Origin: Pseudomonadota bacterium
Lineage (GTDB): Bacteria > Pseudomonadota > Gammaproteobacteria > Steroidobacterales > Steroidobacteraceae
NCBI GenBank assembly: GCA_021851405.1
Contig: JAJZDW010000004.1
Span: 62,295-126,294 of the forward strand
Direction: 5' to 3'
DNA: 64,000 nt
The translations under genes were made by a program, and so were the position numbers. Of this stretch, positions 20,126 to 28,009 are shown in pieces (within the stretch, counting starts at the first letter, position 1; every line of letters begins with the position of its first letter). Below the pieces are notes generated by a model. It saw only the letters and a program-made list of their open reading frames with translations, did not search any database and had not been told where the DNA came from.

Positions 20126-20151
20126 ACCGCGCCGCGGGTGCGGCCGGCCGC

Positions 20152-21669
20152 TCAGGCGCCGAGGAACATCCGGTACGCCGGATTGCCCGTCTCGTCGGCG
20201 TACTCGTAGTGCAGATCGTTCAGGTGCTGCAGGAACTCTTGGCGGTCCGGCGCCGGGACCTGGATACCGGCGAGCACCCGTCCATAGTCGGTGCCCTGGT
20301 TGCGGTAGTGAAAGAGACTGATGTTCCAGCGCGAGCCGACCGCATCGAGGAACTTCAGCAGCGCACCCGGGCGCTCCGGAAACTCGAACCGATACAGCAG
20401 CTCATCGCGAATGCCGCGCGCCCGCCCGCCGATCATGTAGCGCACGTGCAGCTTGGCCATCTCGTTCTCGCTCATGTCGGTGACGGTGTAACCGCCCGCA
20501 CGCAGCGCCTGTATCACGCCGTCCTTCTCGGTGCGTCCGCGCATCAGGGAGAAGCTGACGAACACGTGTGCCACCGCCTCGCTCTCGTAGCGATAATTGA
20601 ACTCGGTGATGCTGCGCCGGCCGAGGATTTCGCAGAACTGGCGGAAGCTGCCCGGCCGCTCCGGGATGCACACGGCGAGCAGCGCCTCGCGCTCCCCGCC
20701 AAGATCGGCCCGCTCGGCCACGTGGCGCAAGCGGTCGAAGTTGATGTTGGCTCCGCTCGTGATCGCCGCGAGGCGCTTGCCCTGCCAGTGTTCGCGCGCG
20801 GCCAGTTTCTTCAGCCCCGCCACGGCGAGTGCGCCAGCCGGCTCGACGATCGAGCGGGTGTCTTCGAATACGTCCTGGATCGCGGCGCAGATCTCGTCGT
20901 TGTCGAGCAGAATGACTTCATCGACGTGTTTGCGGCACAGCTCGAAAGTCTCCTCACCGATCCGCTTCACGGCGACTCCGTCGGCGAACAGGCCGACCCG
21001 CTCGAGCGTGACGCGCCGGCCGGCCTTGAGCGACTCGTACATGCCGGCGGCATCCTGCGGCTCCACGCCAATGATCCTGATGCCCGGATAGAGGTACTTC
21101 AGGTACACGGACACCCCGGCGATGAGACCGCCGCCGCCGACCGGGACGAACAGAGCATCCAGGTGGCCACCGGTCTGGCGCGCCAGTTCCACCGCAATGG
21201 TGCCCTGGCCGGCGATGACGTCCGGATCGTCAAACGGATGGACGAACACCAGATTGTGTTCGCGGGCGAGGGCGAGCGCCTGTTCGAAGGCCGAATCATA
21301 GTCATCGCCGTGCAGCGTGACCTCGCCGCCGAGCGCACTGACCGCCTGGATCTTGATCTGCGGGGTGGTCTGCGGCATCACGATGACCGCGCGGATCCCG
21401 CGTCGGCGCGCCGCGAGTGCCACACCCTGGGCGTGGTTGCCGGCTGAGGCGCACACGACGCCGCGCTGGGCGGCAGAGTCCGACAGCTTCGCGATGCGGT
21501 TGTAGGCGCCGCGCAGCTTGAATGAAAACACCGGCTGCAGGTCCTCGCGCTTCAGCAGCACCTCGTTGCCGATGCGCCCCGAGAGCCGCGGCGCCGGTTC
21601 GAGCGGCGATTCGATCGCGACGTCGTAGACGCGTGCTTTGAGGATCTGTTCAATGTAGGGGCTGACCAT
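20152..21669 (-). CDS. ilvA: Threonine ammonia-lyase, biosynthetic (two ACT domains)
   Basis: This 505-residue PLP enzyme makes 2-oxobutanoate from threonine, the first committed step to isoleucine. The PLP lysine is in FSFKLRGAYNR (about residue 51), the phosphate-binding glycine loop is PVGGGGLIAG, and the C-terminal third carries two ACT-like regulatory repeats (LLAVCIPERPGSFRQF and LLYRFEFPERPGALLKF), so isoleucine feedback is expected. ATG 21669 is preferred; GTG 21675 is two codons upstream. It is last in a minus-strand run whose first gene is ilvB. Confidence 0.95.
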   Translation of the reverse strand: MVSPYIEQILKARVYDVAIESPLEPAPRLSGRIGNEVLLKREDLQPVFSFKLRGAYNRIAKLSDSAAQRGVVCASAGNHAQGVALAARRRGIRAVIVMPQTTPQIKIQAVSALGGEVTLHGDDYDSAFEQALALAREHNLVFVHPFDDPDVIAGQGTIAVELARQTGGHLDALFVPVGGGGLIAGVSVYLKYLYPGIRIIGVEPQDAAGMYESLKAGRRVTLERVGLFADGVAVKRIGEETFELCRKHVDEVILLDNDEICAAIQDVFEDTRSIVEPAGALAVAGLKKLAAREHWQGKRLAAITSGANINFDRLRHVAERADLGGEREALLAVCIPERPGSFRQFCEILGRRSITEFNYRYESEAVAHVFVSFSLMRGRTEKDGVIQALRAGGYTVTDMSENEMAKLHVRYMIGGRARGIRDELLYRFEFPERPGALLKFLDAVGSRWNISLFHYRNQGTDYGRVLAGIQVPAPDRQEFLQHLNDLHYEYADETGNPAYRMFLGA

Positions 21670-21675
21670 GAGCAC

Positions 21676-22479
21676 TCAGGTCGTGAGGAAGGAGTGGATC
21701 GCGCCGACGAGGGGTGCGGCACCGGCCTCGAGGGCCGCGATGCCGGCGCACGCGGCGCGCTCGGTCTGGGGCGGCAGATCGGCGGCGGTGAGCGCAAACC
21801 CGTGCGGATGCTCCGGCCCATGCAGGATCAGCAGCGGGCGGGTCACGGTGCGCAGTCGCTCGCGCAGCGGTCGGGTCTGCTCGAGCACTCCGGCCTGCGC
21901 GGCGGCCGCGGCGTGTTGCAGCCGCTCCCCGCAGGCGAAGAAGAGCGCCTCCGGCGGGGCGTCGGCACCGCAGTCGGTGCGCGCACTGGTGCACACGGCA
22001 CGCAGGAACTCATCGGTGGCTCCTGCGGTGCGCGGGGGCGGGGGGATCGCGGCCGTGGGCAGGGCGGCAATGACCAGCCGCCGCACGGCGGGGTGGGTGG
22101 CCAGCAGTTCGAGCGCGACGTGAGCACCGAGGCCGCAGCCGATCAGGTCGATCTGGCGCAGACGCATGGTGTCGAGGAAGTCGCCGAGGGCGGCGGCGAG
22201 CTCGCCGAAGGACAGGATGCCCGGGCGCTCGGATTGACCGAATCCCGGCAAGTCCGGTGCGAACGCCGATCGGTCCTCCCCGAGTGCGGCCAGCAGTGCG
22301 CCGTACAGCGCTCCGGAGTGACCGGCGGGGTGCAGCGCCAGCACGGGCGTGGCTTCCTCGAAGCCGCCCCCCCCCGGAATGGCGTGATGGACGTGCAGTT
22401 GCCCAAAACGGCACTCGAAGTAGCCGCGGCGGATACGCGCCGCGGCGCGCGGCAGCGGAGATGATTTGCGGTTCGGCAT
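21676..22479 (-). CDS. Alpha/beta hydrolase-fold protein lacking the catalytic serine
   Basis: This is a 267-residue alpha/beta hydrolase-fold protein: VLALHPAGHSGALYG (oxyanion loop), FAPDLPGFGQSERPG, then the nucleophile elbow DLIGCGLGAHVALEL. The elbow normally reads G-x-S-x-G; here it is G-C-G-L-G, so the nucleophile (residue 116) is Gly. The usual acid strand is LLILHGPEHPHG without the expected Asp, and no clear catalytic His follows. It looks like a pseudoenzyme, unless Cys115 acts instead. A run of nine C (22367-22375; G on the coding strand) lies in codons 35-38. It ends next to the ilvA start, so the two are probably co-transcribed. Confidence 0.75.
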   Translation of the reverse strand: MPNRKSSPLPRAAARIRRGYFECRFGQLHVHHAIPGGGGFEEATPVLALHPAGHSGALYGALLAALGEDRSAFAPDLPGFGQSERPGILSFGELAAALGDFLDTMRLRQIDLIGCGLGAHVALELLATHPAVRRLVIAALPTAAIPPPPRTAGATDEFLRAVCTSARTDCGADAPPEALFFACGERLQHAAAAAQAGVLEQTRPLRERLRTVTRPLLILHGPEHPHGFALTAADLPPQTERAACAGIAALEAGAAPLVGAIHSFLTT

Positions 22480-22573
22480 GATCGAGCGCCATTGTGCCGC
22501 AGGCGGCAGGCGGGATTAAACGAAATGAAGCACAGTCGGGACCGGGCCGCCGCACCGAGGCGGCCCGGCCGGT

Positions 22574-23686
22574 TCAGCGGCGCGTGCGTCGGACTCGGCC
22601 TGCGGACTTCTTCGGGCGAACGTGCGCCGTGCGCGACTTGCGCTGGGTCGCGCGCGGCGCGGACGGCGGTGCGCGCCGACGGGCACCGGCCGTCGCACTC
22701 GTGCGCTTCGTCTTGCGCGTGGCCGCCGTCTGGCGCGTGGCACTGCCTCGGGCACTCGGCTTTGCCCGGCCGCGCACCGATTTTCGGGCGGCCTTTGCCG
22801 GCGCGCGCTTCACGGCCGGCTTCGCGCGCTTCGGGGTGCTCGGGGCCGCCGCCTTGCGTGGCCTGCGGGCTTTGCGCACCGCGGGGCGCACGCGCCTCTT
22901 CGGCGCGGTGGCTTGGGCCTGCGCCGGTTCGTGCAGCGCAATCGTGCCGCCCTGCGGATCCATGATGTGGGCAACGCGATCACCGCCCGGCACCACGTGC
23001 GGGCCGTTCAACACTCGCCCGCCGTGCGCCTGGACGGCCTCAAGCACCGCCTCGATGCGCGTGACGCGCACATAGCTCAACCAGCGGGGCGGCTTGGAAG
23101 GATCCTGCAGCACGTGCAGGCCGCCGATGGGCACGCCGGCATGCTCGATGACCTGATACAGGCCGCCGGCGCCCATGTCGTGCGCGGGGCCTCGGGTCCA
23201 GCCGAACAGTGGTGCATAGAACGCGAGCGCGCGGCTCGGATCCGTGGTGGCCAGTTCATGCCAGGAGAAGCGGCCCGCCGACAGGGCGGCGGCATCGAGC
23301 GGTGCGCTCATGGCCGGGGTGAAGAGCGCGAACGCTGCGCCCTGCGGATCGGACAGCACGGCGAATCGGCCAATGCCCGGGATGTCGGTCGGGACTTTCA
23401 GCAGCTTGCCGCCGAGCTGTTGCGCGGCCTCGACGGTGGCATCGACTTCGGGCGTCCCGATGTAGACCAGCCAGTTCGGCGGTGTGCCGTTGTCGCGCAC
23501 GGCCGACGGTTGGGGCATCAGGCCCGCGAGTCGCGCCGGTCCGTTCATCCACAGGATGTAACCCGGTACCGTGGACGCCTCGATCGCCCAGGGCAGCACG
23601 CTCGAATAAAAGGCGGCGGCGGCTTGAGCGTTCGGCGTCATCAACTCGTGCCAAACGAACTTGCCCCGCAGGTCGGTTTGACTCAT
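22574..23686 (-). CDS. Two-domain VOC (glyoxalase-fold) protein with a histone H1-like C-terminal tail
   Basis: Residues 8-125 and 140-252 are two VOC repeats, each starting with F-x-W-H-E-L (GKFVWHELMTPNAQAAAAFY and GRFSWHELATTDPSRALAFY) and ending with a DPQG strand (LSDPQGAAFALF and IMDPQGGTIALH). This matches glyoxalase/bleomycin-resistance-like proteins of the type annotated as 27 kDa antigen-like. From about residue 260 to 370 the protein changes to a Lys/Arg/Ala/Pro-rich tail (PKRAKPAVKRAPAKAARKS) like bacterial histone H1-like proteins or AlgP, which suggests nucleic-acid or polyanion binding. ATG 23686 follows a GGGGGA ribosome site. The function of the fusion is unknown. Confidence 0.8.
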   Translation of the reverse strand: MSQTDLRGKFVWHELMTPNAQAAAAFYSSVLPWAIEASTVPGYILWMNGPARLAGLMPQPSAVRDNGTPPNWLVYIGTPEVDATVEAAQQLGGKLLKVPTDIPGIGRFAVLSDPQGAAFALFTPAMSAPLDAAALSAGRFSWHELATTDPSRALAFYAPLFGWTRGPAHDMGAGGLYQVIEHAGVPIGGLHVLQDPSKPPRWLSYVRVTRIEAVLEAVQAHGGRVLNGPHVVPGGDRVAHIMDPQGGTIALHEPAQAQATAPKRRVRPAVRKARRPRKAAAPSTPKRAKPAVKRAPAKAARKSVRGRAKPSARGSATRQTAATRKTKRTSATAGARRRAPPSAPRATQRKSRTAHVRPKKSAGRVRRTRR

Positions 23687-23806
23687 GGCCACGGTCCCCC
23701 ACGGTCTGACGGTCTGCCCCGATGCGTCATCGACGTGCGGTTGCGCGTCAATGAGGACCTCATTGTGCACCGTGACGTGCCGCAGTTCCATGCCGTGTTT
23801 GGCACT

Positions 23807-24307
23807 TCACGGCTCCGGCGGGTCCGGTGGCGCATGTGCCGCACCCAGCGCGACGAACTCGCCTTCGAAGCGGCCGACGGATTGCCCGGCGCAGAACAGC
23901 GTCGCCTGCAGAGGAAGGCGTGCTCGCCCGCGCCGCGCCAGGAGGCCGGTGAACCGGTCCCAGGCCTGCGGATCCTCGAGGCGGCAGTGCGCCTCGAAGT
24001 CCTCGGTCATCGGACGGTCATATTCCATGCGGCTGCGCTGGATCACCGTGCGGGCGCTGATGCACGCGGTGGCGAGCCGCAGATGCAGCAGGCTCCACGC
24101 CGCGAGAGTCGCGACGGCGGCGGCGCTGCCACCGAACACCGTGCCACTGTGGTTGATGTTGGCCGCGAGCGGTGCGCTGAGCCGCACGCGCTCGAGATTC
24201 GCCTCGGCGACGCGCACGCCGAGCGACGCAGCCAGCGGAATCCGCGCGCGCAGATAGCGCTCCAGAGCGCCGGCCGATCCGTCCATCGGCGAGGGGCCTG
24301 CGGTCAC
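23807..24307 (-). CDS. Putative hotdog-fold thioesterase (YiiD C-terminal type)
   Basis: This is a 166-residue protein. LERVRLSAPLAANINHSGTVFGGSAAAVATLAAWSL is the hotdog-fold helix region of the YiiD-C/thioesterase family, where N-H-x-G-T-V-F-G-G is typical. I chose GTG 24307 because it overlaps the gloA stop (GTGA) and has GGGAA upstream; ATG 24286 gives a 159-residue version. It lies between gloA and the VOC protein gene in the ilvB-ilvA run. It probably hydrolyses acyl-CoA or other acyl thioesters; substrate not known. Confidence 0.65.
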   Translation of the reverse strand: MTAGPSPMDGSAGALERYLRARIPLAASLGVRVAEANLERVRLSAPLAANINHSGTVFGGSAAAVATLAAWSLLHLRLATACISARTVIQRSRMEYDRPMTEDFEAHCRLEDPQAWDRFTGLLARRGRARLPLQATLFCAGQSVGRFEGEFVALGAAHAPPDPPEP

Positions 24308-24723
24308 CAGTTCCCGGTGTTGGACATCGATGTCCACGGCTCGGCCGGCGGCAGCGGTCCGCCGCGCTGCAGCAGCTCGATGGAGATCTGATCCGGGGAG
24401 CGCACGAACGCCATGTGCCCGTCGCGCGGCGGCCGGTTGATCGTCACCCCATGGCGCTGCAGGCGCTCGCACGCGGCGTAGATGTCATCGACGGCGTAGG
24501 CGAGGTGACCGAAGTTCCGGCCCCCCGCATAGGCCTCGGGGTCCCAGTTGTGGGTCAGCTCCACCTGTGCACTCTCATCGCCCGGCGCGGCGAGGAATAC
24601 CAGCGTGTAGCGTCCCTGCGGGAAGTCCTTACGCGAGAGCTCCTTCAGGCCGAGCGCGTCACAGTAGAAACGCAGCGAGGCGTCCAGGTCCGCAACCCGG
24701 ACCATGGTGTGCAGGTACTTCAT
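24304..24723 (-). CDS. gloA: Lactoylglutathione lyase (glyoxalase I)
   Basis: This 139-residue single VOC-domain enzyme turns the methylglyoxal-glutathione hemithioacetal into S-lactoylglutathione. Visible family features: MVRVADLDASLRFYCDALGLKEL, VELTHNWD (metal Glu), FGHLAYAVDDIYAACERL (metal His) and ISIELLQRG (metal Glu). The length fits the bacterial nickel-type enzyme. A GAGGAGAG ribosome site precedes the ATG. It begins 9 bases after the ilvB stop, so it is co-transcribed with acetolactate synthase. GloB is encoded at 4.1-4.9 kb. Confidence 0.93.
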   Translation of the reverse strand: MKYLHTMVRVADLDASLRFYCDALGLKELSRKDFPQGRYTLVFLAAPGDESAQVELTHNWDPEAYAGGRNFGHLAYAVDDIYAACERLQRHGVTINRPPRDGHMAFVRSPDQISIELLQRGGPLPPAEPWTSMSNTGNW

Positions 24724-24732
24724 GTTCTCTCC

Positions 24733-26580
24733 TCAGAACATCTCCGACGGTCCCGGCGGAGTGATGTTCACCTCGTGCCGTGAGGCGATGAACTCCCCGG
24801 TGATCATCTCCGAGTAGGTCTGTCCGGGGCCGACCATCGGGTATACGCCGGCGTCAGGGTCGATCACGACCTCGAGAAACGCCGGACCGGGAAACTTCAG
24901 GAATTCCTCGATCACGCGCGGCACGTCGGCCTTGCGCTCGAGGCGTACGGCATACCGAAAGCCATCGGCCTCGGCAGCGCGGATGAAGTCCTTCTTGTGC
25001 AGCGATCGGTCGCTCGCCGAGAGTCGGCCCTTGAAGAAGAGCTTCTGCCACTGCTTGACCATGCCGTCGCCGCAGTTGTTGAGCACTACGACCTTGATCG
25101 GCAGCTCGTACGTGGTGACGGTCTCGAGTTCCCCGATGTTCATGCGGATGCTCGAGTCTCCGTCGATATCCACCACCAGCTTGTCGGGATGGGCGAACTG
25201 AGCGCCGATCGCAGCCGGCAGACCGAAGCCCATCGTGCCCATGCTGCCGGAGGTCAGCCACAGGCGCGGCCCGCGGAAGTCGCTGTACTGCGCGGCCCAC
25301 ATCTGGTGCTGGCCGACCCCCGTGGTGATGATGGCCTCTCCGCCGGTGTGCCGGTTGATCTGCTCGATGACGTAGTACGGCTGGATGCGTTCGCTGTCGT
25401 GGTCGTAGTTCATCGCGTGGCGGCGCTTGAGTGCCTCCAGGTGCGCGTGCCATTCGGTGAGCTCGCCCCGAAACCCGCTGTGCCGTCCGTGCGCGGTCAG
25501 CGCGTGCAGCGCCTCGGGAAGCATCCCGACGTGACTCCAGTGGGCGCGCTTGACCTTGTTGATCTCGGCGCTATCGATGTCCAGGTGCGCGATGCGCCGG
25601 GCGCTGGGAGCGAATTTGGCCGGTACGCCGGCCACCCGGTCATCGAACCGCGCGCCGATCGTGATCAGGAAGTCGCAGTCTTCGACGGCGTAATTGGCGA
25701 ACGCCGCGCCGTGCATGCCGAGCATGCGCATGGCGAGCCGGTGCGTCGTGTCGATCGCACCGATGCCCATCAGCGTCGTGACGACCGGCAGCTCGAAGGC
25801 GCTCGCGAACTGCAGCAGCGCGTCTGCGGCATTGCCGTGGATGACCCCGCCGCCGGCATAGATCAGCGGACGGCGCGACTCGGCGAGAATCTCGAAGAAG
25901 CGCGCCGCGGCATGCGAGTCGAGGCGCCGCTCGGTGAGCGCCTGCATGCGCCGGCGGTATCCGGGAATCGGCAGCGTGCCCGATCCCCGGAACAGACCCT
26001 CCCAGTTCTGCACGTCCTTCGGGACATCGACCACCACCGGACCCGGACGGCCGGTGCGCGCCAGCTCGAAGGCGGTGCGCATGGTGGCCTCGAGCCGCTC
26101 CGGCTCGGTCACGAGGAAGACGTGCTTGGCCACCGAGCCCATGATGGCGGTGACCGGGGCTTCCTGGAATGCATCCGTTCCGATGGCCGCCCGCGACACC
26201 TGGCCACAGATCACGACGATGGGCACCGAGTCGGCCATGCAGTCGCGCACGGGGGTGACCGTGTTCGTCGCGCCCGGGCCCGAGGTGACCAGGCACACCC
26301 CGACCCGACCGGTGGCGCGCGCGAACCCGGCGGCCATGAAGCCTGCGCCCTGCTCATTGGCCGGCACGATCAGCGGAATCTGCCGCCCACCGGCGCGCTG
26401 CTGTTCCTCGTTATAGAGGAATACCGCGTCGTAGGTCGGCAGGATCGCCCCCCCGCTGTAGCCGAAGATCGTCTCGACCGCCTCGTCGGCCAGCACCTGC
26501 ATGATCATCCGCGCCCCGGACATTTTCTGCCCGGCGAGCGGGTGGGCGTTGTGGCTGGATTCGGGGACGGTCGTGATCAT
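24733..26580 (-). CDS. ilvB: Acetolactate synthase large (catalytic) subunit
   Basis: This 615-residue thiamine-diphosphate enzyme condenses pyruvate into acetolactate (valine, leucine) or pyruvate with 2-oxobutanoate (isoleucine). Seen: GYSGGAILPTYDA, the activating Glu in ANEQGAGFMAAGFARATG, TSGPGATN, the FAD/PYR domains, and the C-terminal ThDP motif GDSSIRMN...NNCGDGMVKQW (GDG-N-N type). It is first in the minus-strand run that includes gloA and ends with ilvA. The small-subunit gene is not downstream but divergent, starting 170 bases away on the other strand. Confidence 0.95.
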   Translation of the reverse strand: MITTVPESSHNAHPLAGQKMSGARMIMQVLADEAVETIFGYSGGAILPTYDAVFLYNEEQQRAGGRQIPLIVPANEQGAGFMAAGFARATGRVGVCLVTSGPGATNTVTPVRDCMADSVPIVVICGQVSRAAIGTDAFQEAPVTAIMGSVAKHVFLVTEPERLEATMRTAFELARTGRPGPVVVDVPKDVQNWEGLFRGSGTLPIPGYRRRMQALTERRLDSHAAARFFEILAESRRPLIYAGGGVIHGNAADALLQFASAFELPVVTTLMGIGAIDTTHRLAMRMLGMHGAAFANYAVEDCDFLITIGARFDDRVAGVPAKFAPSARRIAHLDIDSAEINKVKRAHWSHVGMLPEALHALTAHGRHSGFRGELTEWHAHLEALKRRHAMNYDHDSERIQPYYVIEQINRHTGGEAIITTGVGQHQMWAAQYSDFRGPRLWLTSGSMGTMGFGLPAAIGAQFAHPDKLVVDIDGDSSIRMNIGELETVTTYELPIKVVVLNNCGDGMVKQWQKLFFKGRLSASDRSLHKKDFIRAAEADGFRYAVRLERKADVPRVIEEFLKFPGPAFLEVVIDPDAGVYPMVGPGQTYSEMITGEFIASRHEVNITPPGPSEMF

Positions 26581-26750
26581 GGCGGCGCTCTCATGTGGCG
26601 GCGGCTGGGTTCCGGAAAAAAGGGAGATGCTGCGAGACTAGCAGGTCGGTCTGCCGGCCGGAAGTTGCGTCCCGTGGGGGCGGGCGCATGGCCGCTGCCG
26701 GCGCGATCCATTATTCTGCTGCCGTCCCGCCCGATTTTCCCTGGAAGCCT

Positions 26751-27254
26751 ATGCGCCACATCATCGCCATCCTGCTGCAGAACGAGGCCGGTGCGCTCAG
26801 CCGCATCGCCGGCATGTTCGCCACTCGCGGCTACAACATCGAGTCGCTCTCGGTCGCCCCCACGCACGATCCGACCGTCTCGCGCCTGACGCTGGTGACC
26901 GAAGGTTCCGATGCGGTCATGCAGCAGACCGTCAATCAGCTGTACAAGCTGATCGATGTCGTGAGCATCGAGGACATGACCAAGGGCGAGCACCTGGAGC
27001 GCGAGCTCATTCTGGTCAAGGTCAAGGTGCGACCCGATCAGATCGATGCGGTGCGCGGCTACGTGGTGCGCACCGGCGGGCGGGTGCTCGACCCGGCACC
27101 GGATGGATTCATCGTGGAATTGACCGCGAGTGAGGCCGAGATCAATGCCTTCGAGGCCGAACTGGCGCGCAGCGCCGAGCTGCTCGAGGTCGTGCGCAGC
27201 GGCGCGCTCGGCATCGGGCGTAACGCGCGGCCCATGCGCATGGTGCGCGCCTGA
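26751..27254 (+). CDS. ilvN: Acetolactate synthase small (regulatory) subunit
   Basis: This is a 167-residue regulatory subunit (the length of E. coli IlvH). The N-terminal ACT domain is clear: ILLQNEAGALSRIAGMFATRGYNIESLSVAPT, the site of valine feedback in the family. The C-terminal ALS_ss_C domain contains RELILVKVKV and GFIVELTASEAEINAF. The frame is open upstream but ATG 26751 gives the conserved MRHIIAILLQNE start. The gene is divergent from ilvB; in most bacteria the two follow each other on one strand. Confidence 0.95.
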   Translation: MRHIIAILLQNEAGALSRIAGMFATRGYNIESLSVAPTHDPTVSRLTLVTEGSDAVMQQTVNQLYKLIDVVSIEDMTKGEHLERELILVKVKVRPDQIDAVRGYVVRTGGRVLDPAPDGFIVELTASEAEINAFEAELARSAELLEVVRSGALGIGRNARPMRMVRA

Positions 27255-27257
27255 ACA

Positions 27258-27287
27258 GCGGCGGGCCCGCGTGCGCGGGTCCGCCGC
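27258..27287. terminator. Long GC hairpin between convergent ilvN and glnK
   Basis: A nearly perfect inverted repeat of about 13 paired bases (arms 27258-27271 and 27274-27287, one G-U pair) starts 4 bases after the ilvN stop and ends 10 bases before the glnK stop. It lies exactly between convergent genes, so it may stop transcription in both directions. No T tract follows on either strand, so it is not a textbook intrinsic terminator; it could also protect mRNA 3' ends. Confidence 0.6.
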
Positions 27288-27296
27288 CGCAGTACG

Positions 27297-27662
<366 letters not shown>

Positions 27663-27727
27663 CTAGCGTAACGTGCGGTCGCGCGGGGGATCTCCCGCGG
27701 GCCGGTCAATCTTGCCACGGCGGATTT

Positions 27728-27743
27728 TGCAGCTTTCGTGCCA
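27728..27743 (-). promoter_or_regulatory. Sigma54 (-24/-12) promoter of the PII gene
   Basis: Read on the minus strand the site is TGGCACGAAAGCTGCA, which differs from the sigma54 consensus TGGCACG-N4-TTGCA at one base. The invariant GG (-24) and GC (-12) are present with correct spacing. Transcription would start near 27717, leaving a leader of about 80 bases before the glnK ATG at 27635. Confidence 0.8.
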
Positions 27744-27805
27744 TGGGGGGAATGCCCGTAACTGCCTGAGTCTGTGAATGCGCAGAATTCAGGCGGCAAG
27801 GGGCG

Positions 27806-27822
27806 CGCACCATTATGGCGCG
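27806..27822. promoter_or_regulatory. NtrC-like enhancer site 1
   Basis: GCACCA-TTA-TGGCGC matches the NtrC dyad GCACCA-N3-TGGTGC with one mismatch. It lies about 97 bases upstream of the predicted sigma54 start site of glnK, a usual place for an NtrC enhancer. Confidence 0.65.
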
Positions 27823-27837
27823 TCGCGCGCCGGGATG

Positions 27838-27854
27838 CGCACCATGACGGGGCG
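27838..27854. promoter_or_regulatory. NtrC-like enhancer site 2 (weaker)
   Basis: GCACCA-TGA-CGGGGC has one perfect and one degenerate (4 of 6) half-site. Its centre is 32 bases, about three helical turns, from site 1, so two NtrC dimers could lie on the same DNA face. Confidence 0.45.
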
Positions 27855-27974
27855 ATCCGGCTCGGCCGCTGCGGGGGGTTTACCGTCGCGGTGGCGGGGC
27901 GCGCGACGGACCGGCGCCGGAGGGAGCCTGTGGGGACGTCCTCCCGGACGAGCGGCGCTGGTGAGGACGGGACC

Positions 27975-28003
27975 TTTACAGAGTATCTGTCTATTTGTAC
28001 AGT
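27975..28003 (+). promoter_or_regulatory. Sigma70-type promoter overlapping a LexA box
   Basis: TTTACA (27975-27980), a 17-base spacer and TACAGT (27998-28003) form a reasonable sigma70 promoter. The expected start is 7 bases after the -10 element, at base 28010, which is the A of the ATG. The transcript could therefore be leaderless. This agrees with the absence of a ribosome site (TTCCTCC precedes the ATG). Confidence 0.5.
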
Positions 28004-28004
28004 T
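27985..28004. promoter_or_regulatory. LexA (SOS) box
   Basis: CTGT-N8-ACAG (27987-28002) with an A/T-rich middle (CTATTTGT) matches the gammaproteobacterial LexA operator exactly in its invariant bases. It overlaps the -10 element and ends 7 bases before the start codon, so bound LexA would block the promoter. Confidence 0.85.
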
Positions 28005-28009
28005 CCTCC

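Noticed and set aside
26600-26690. Attenuator leader peptide ahead of ilvB
   Set aside because: A short minus-strand frame with a few Leu/Val codons and a nearby T6 run exist, but I found no good alternative hairpins or ribosome site.
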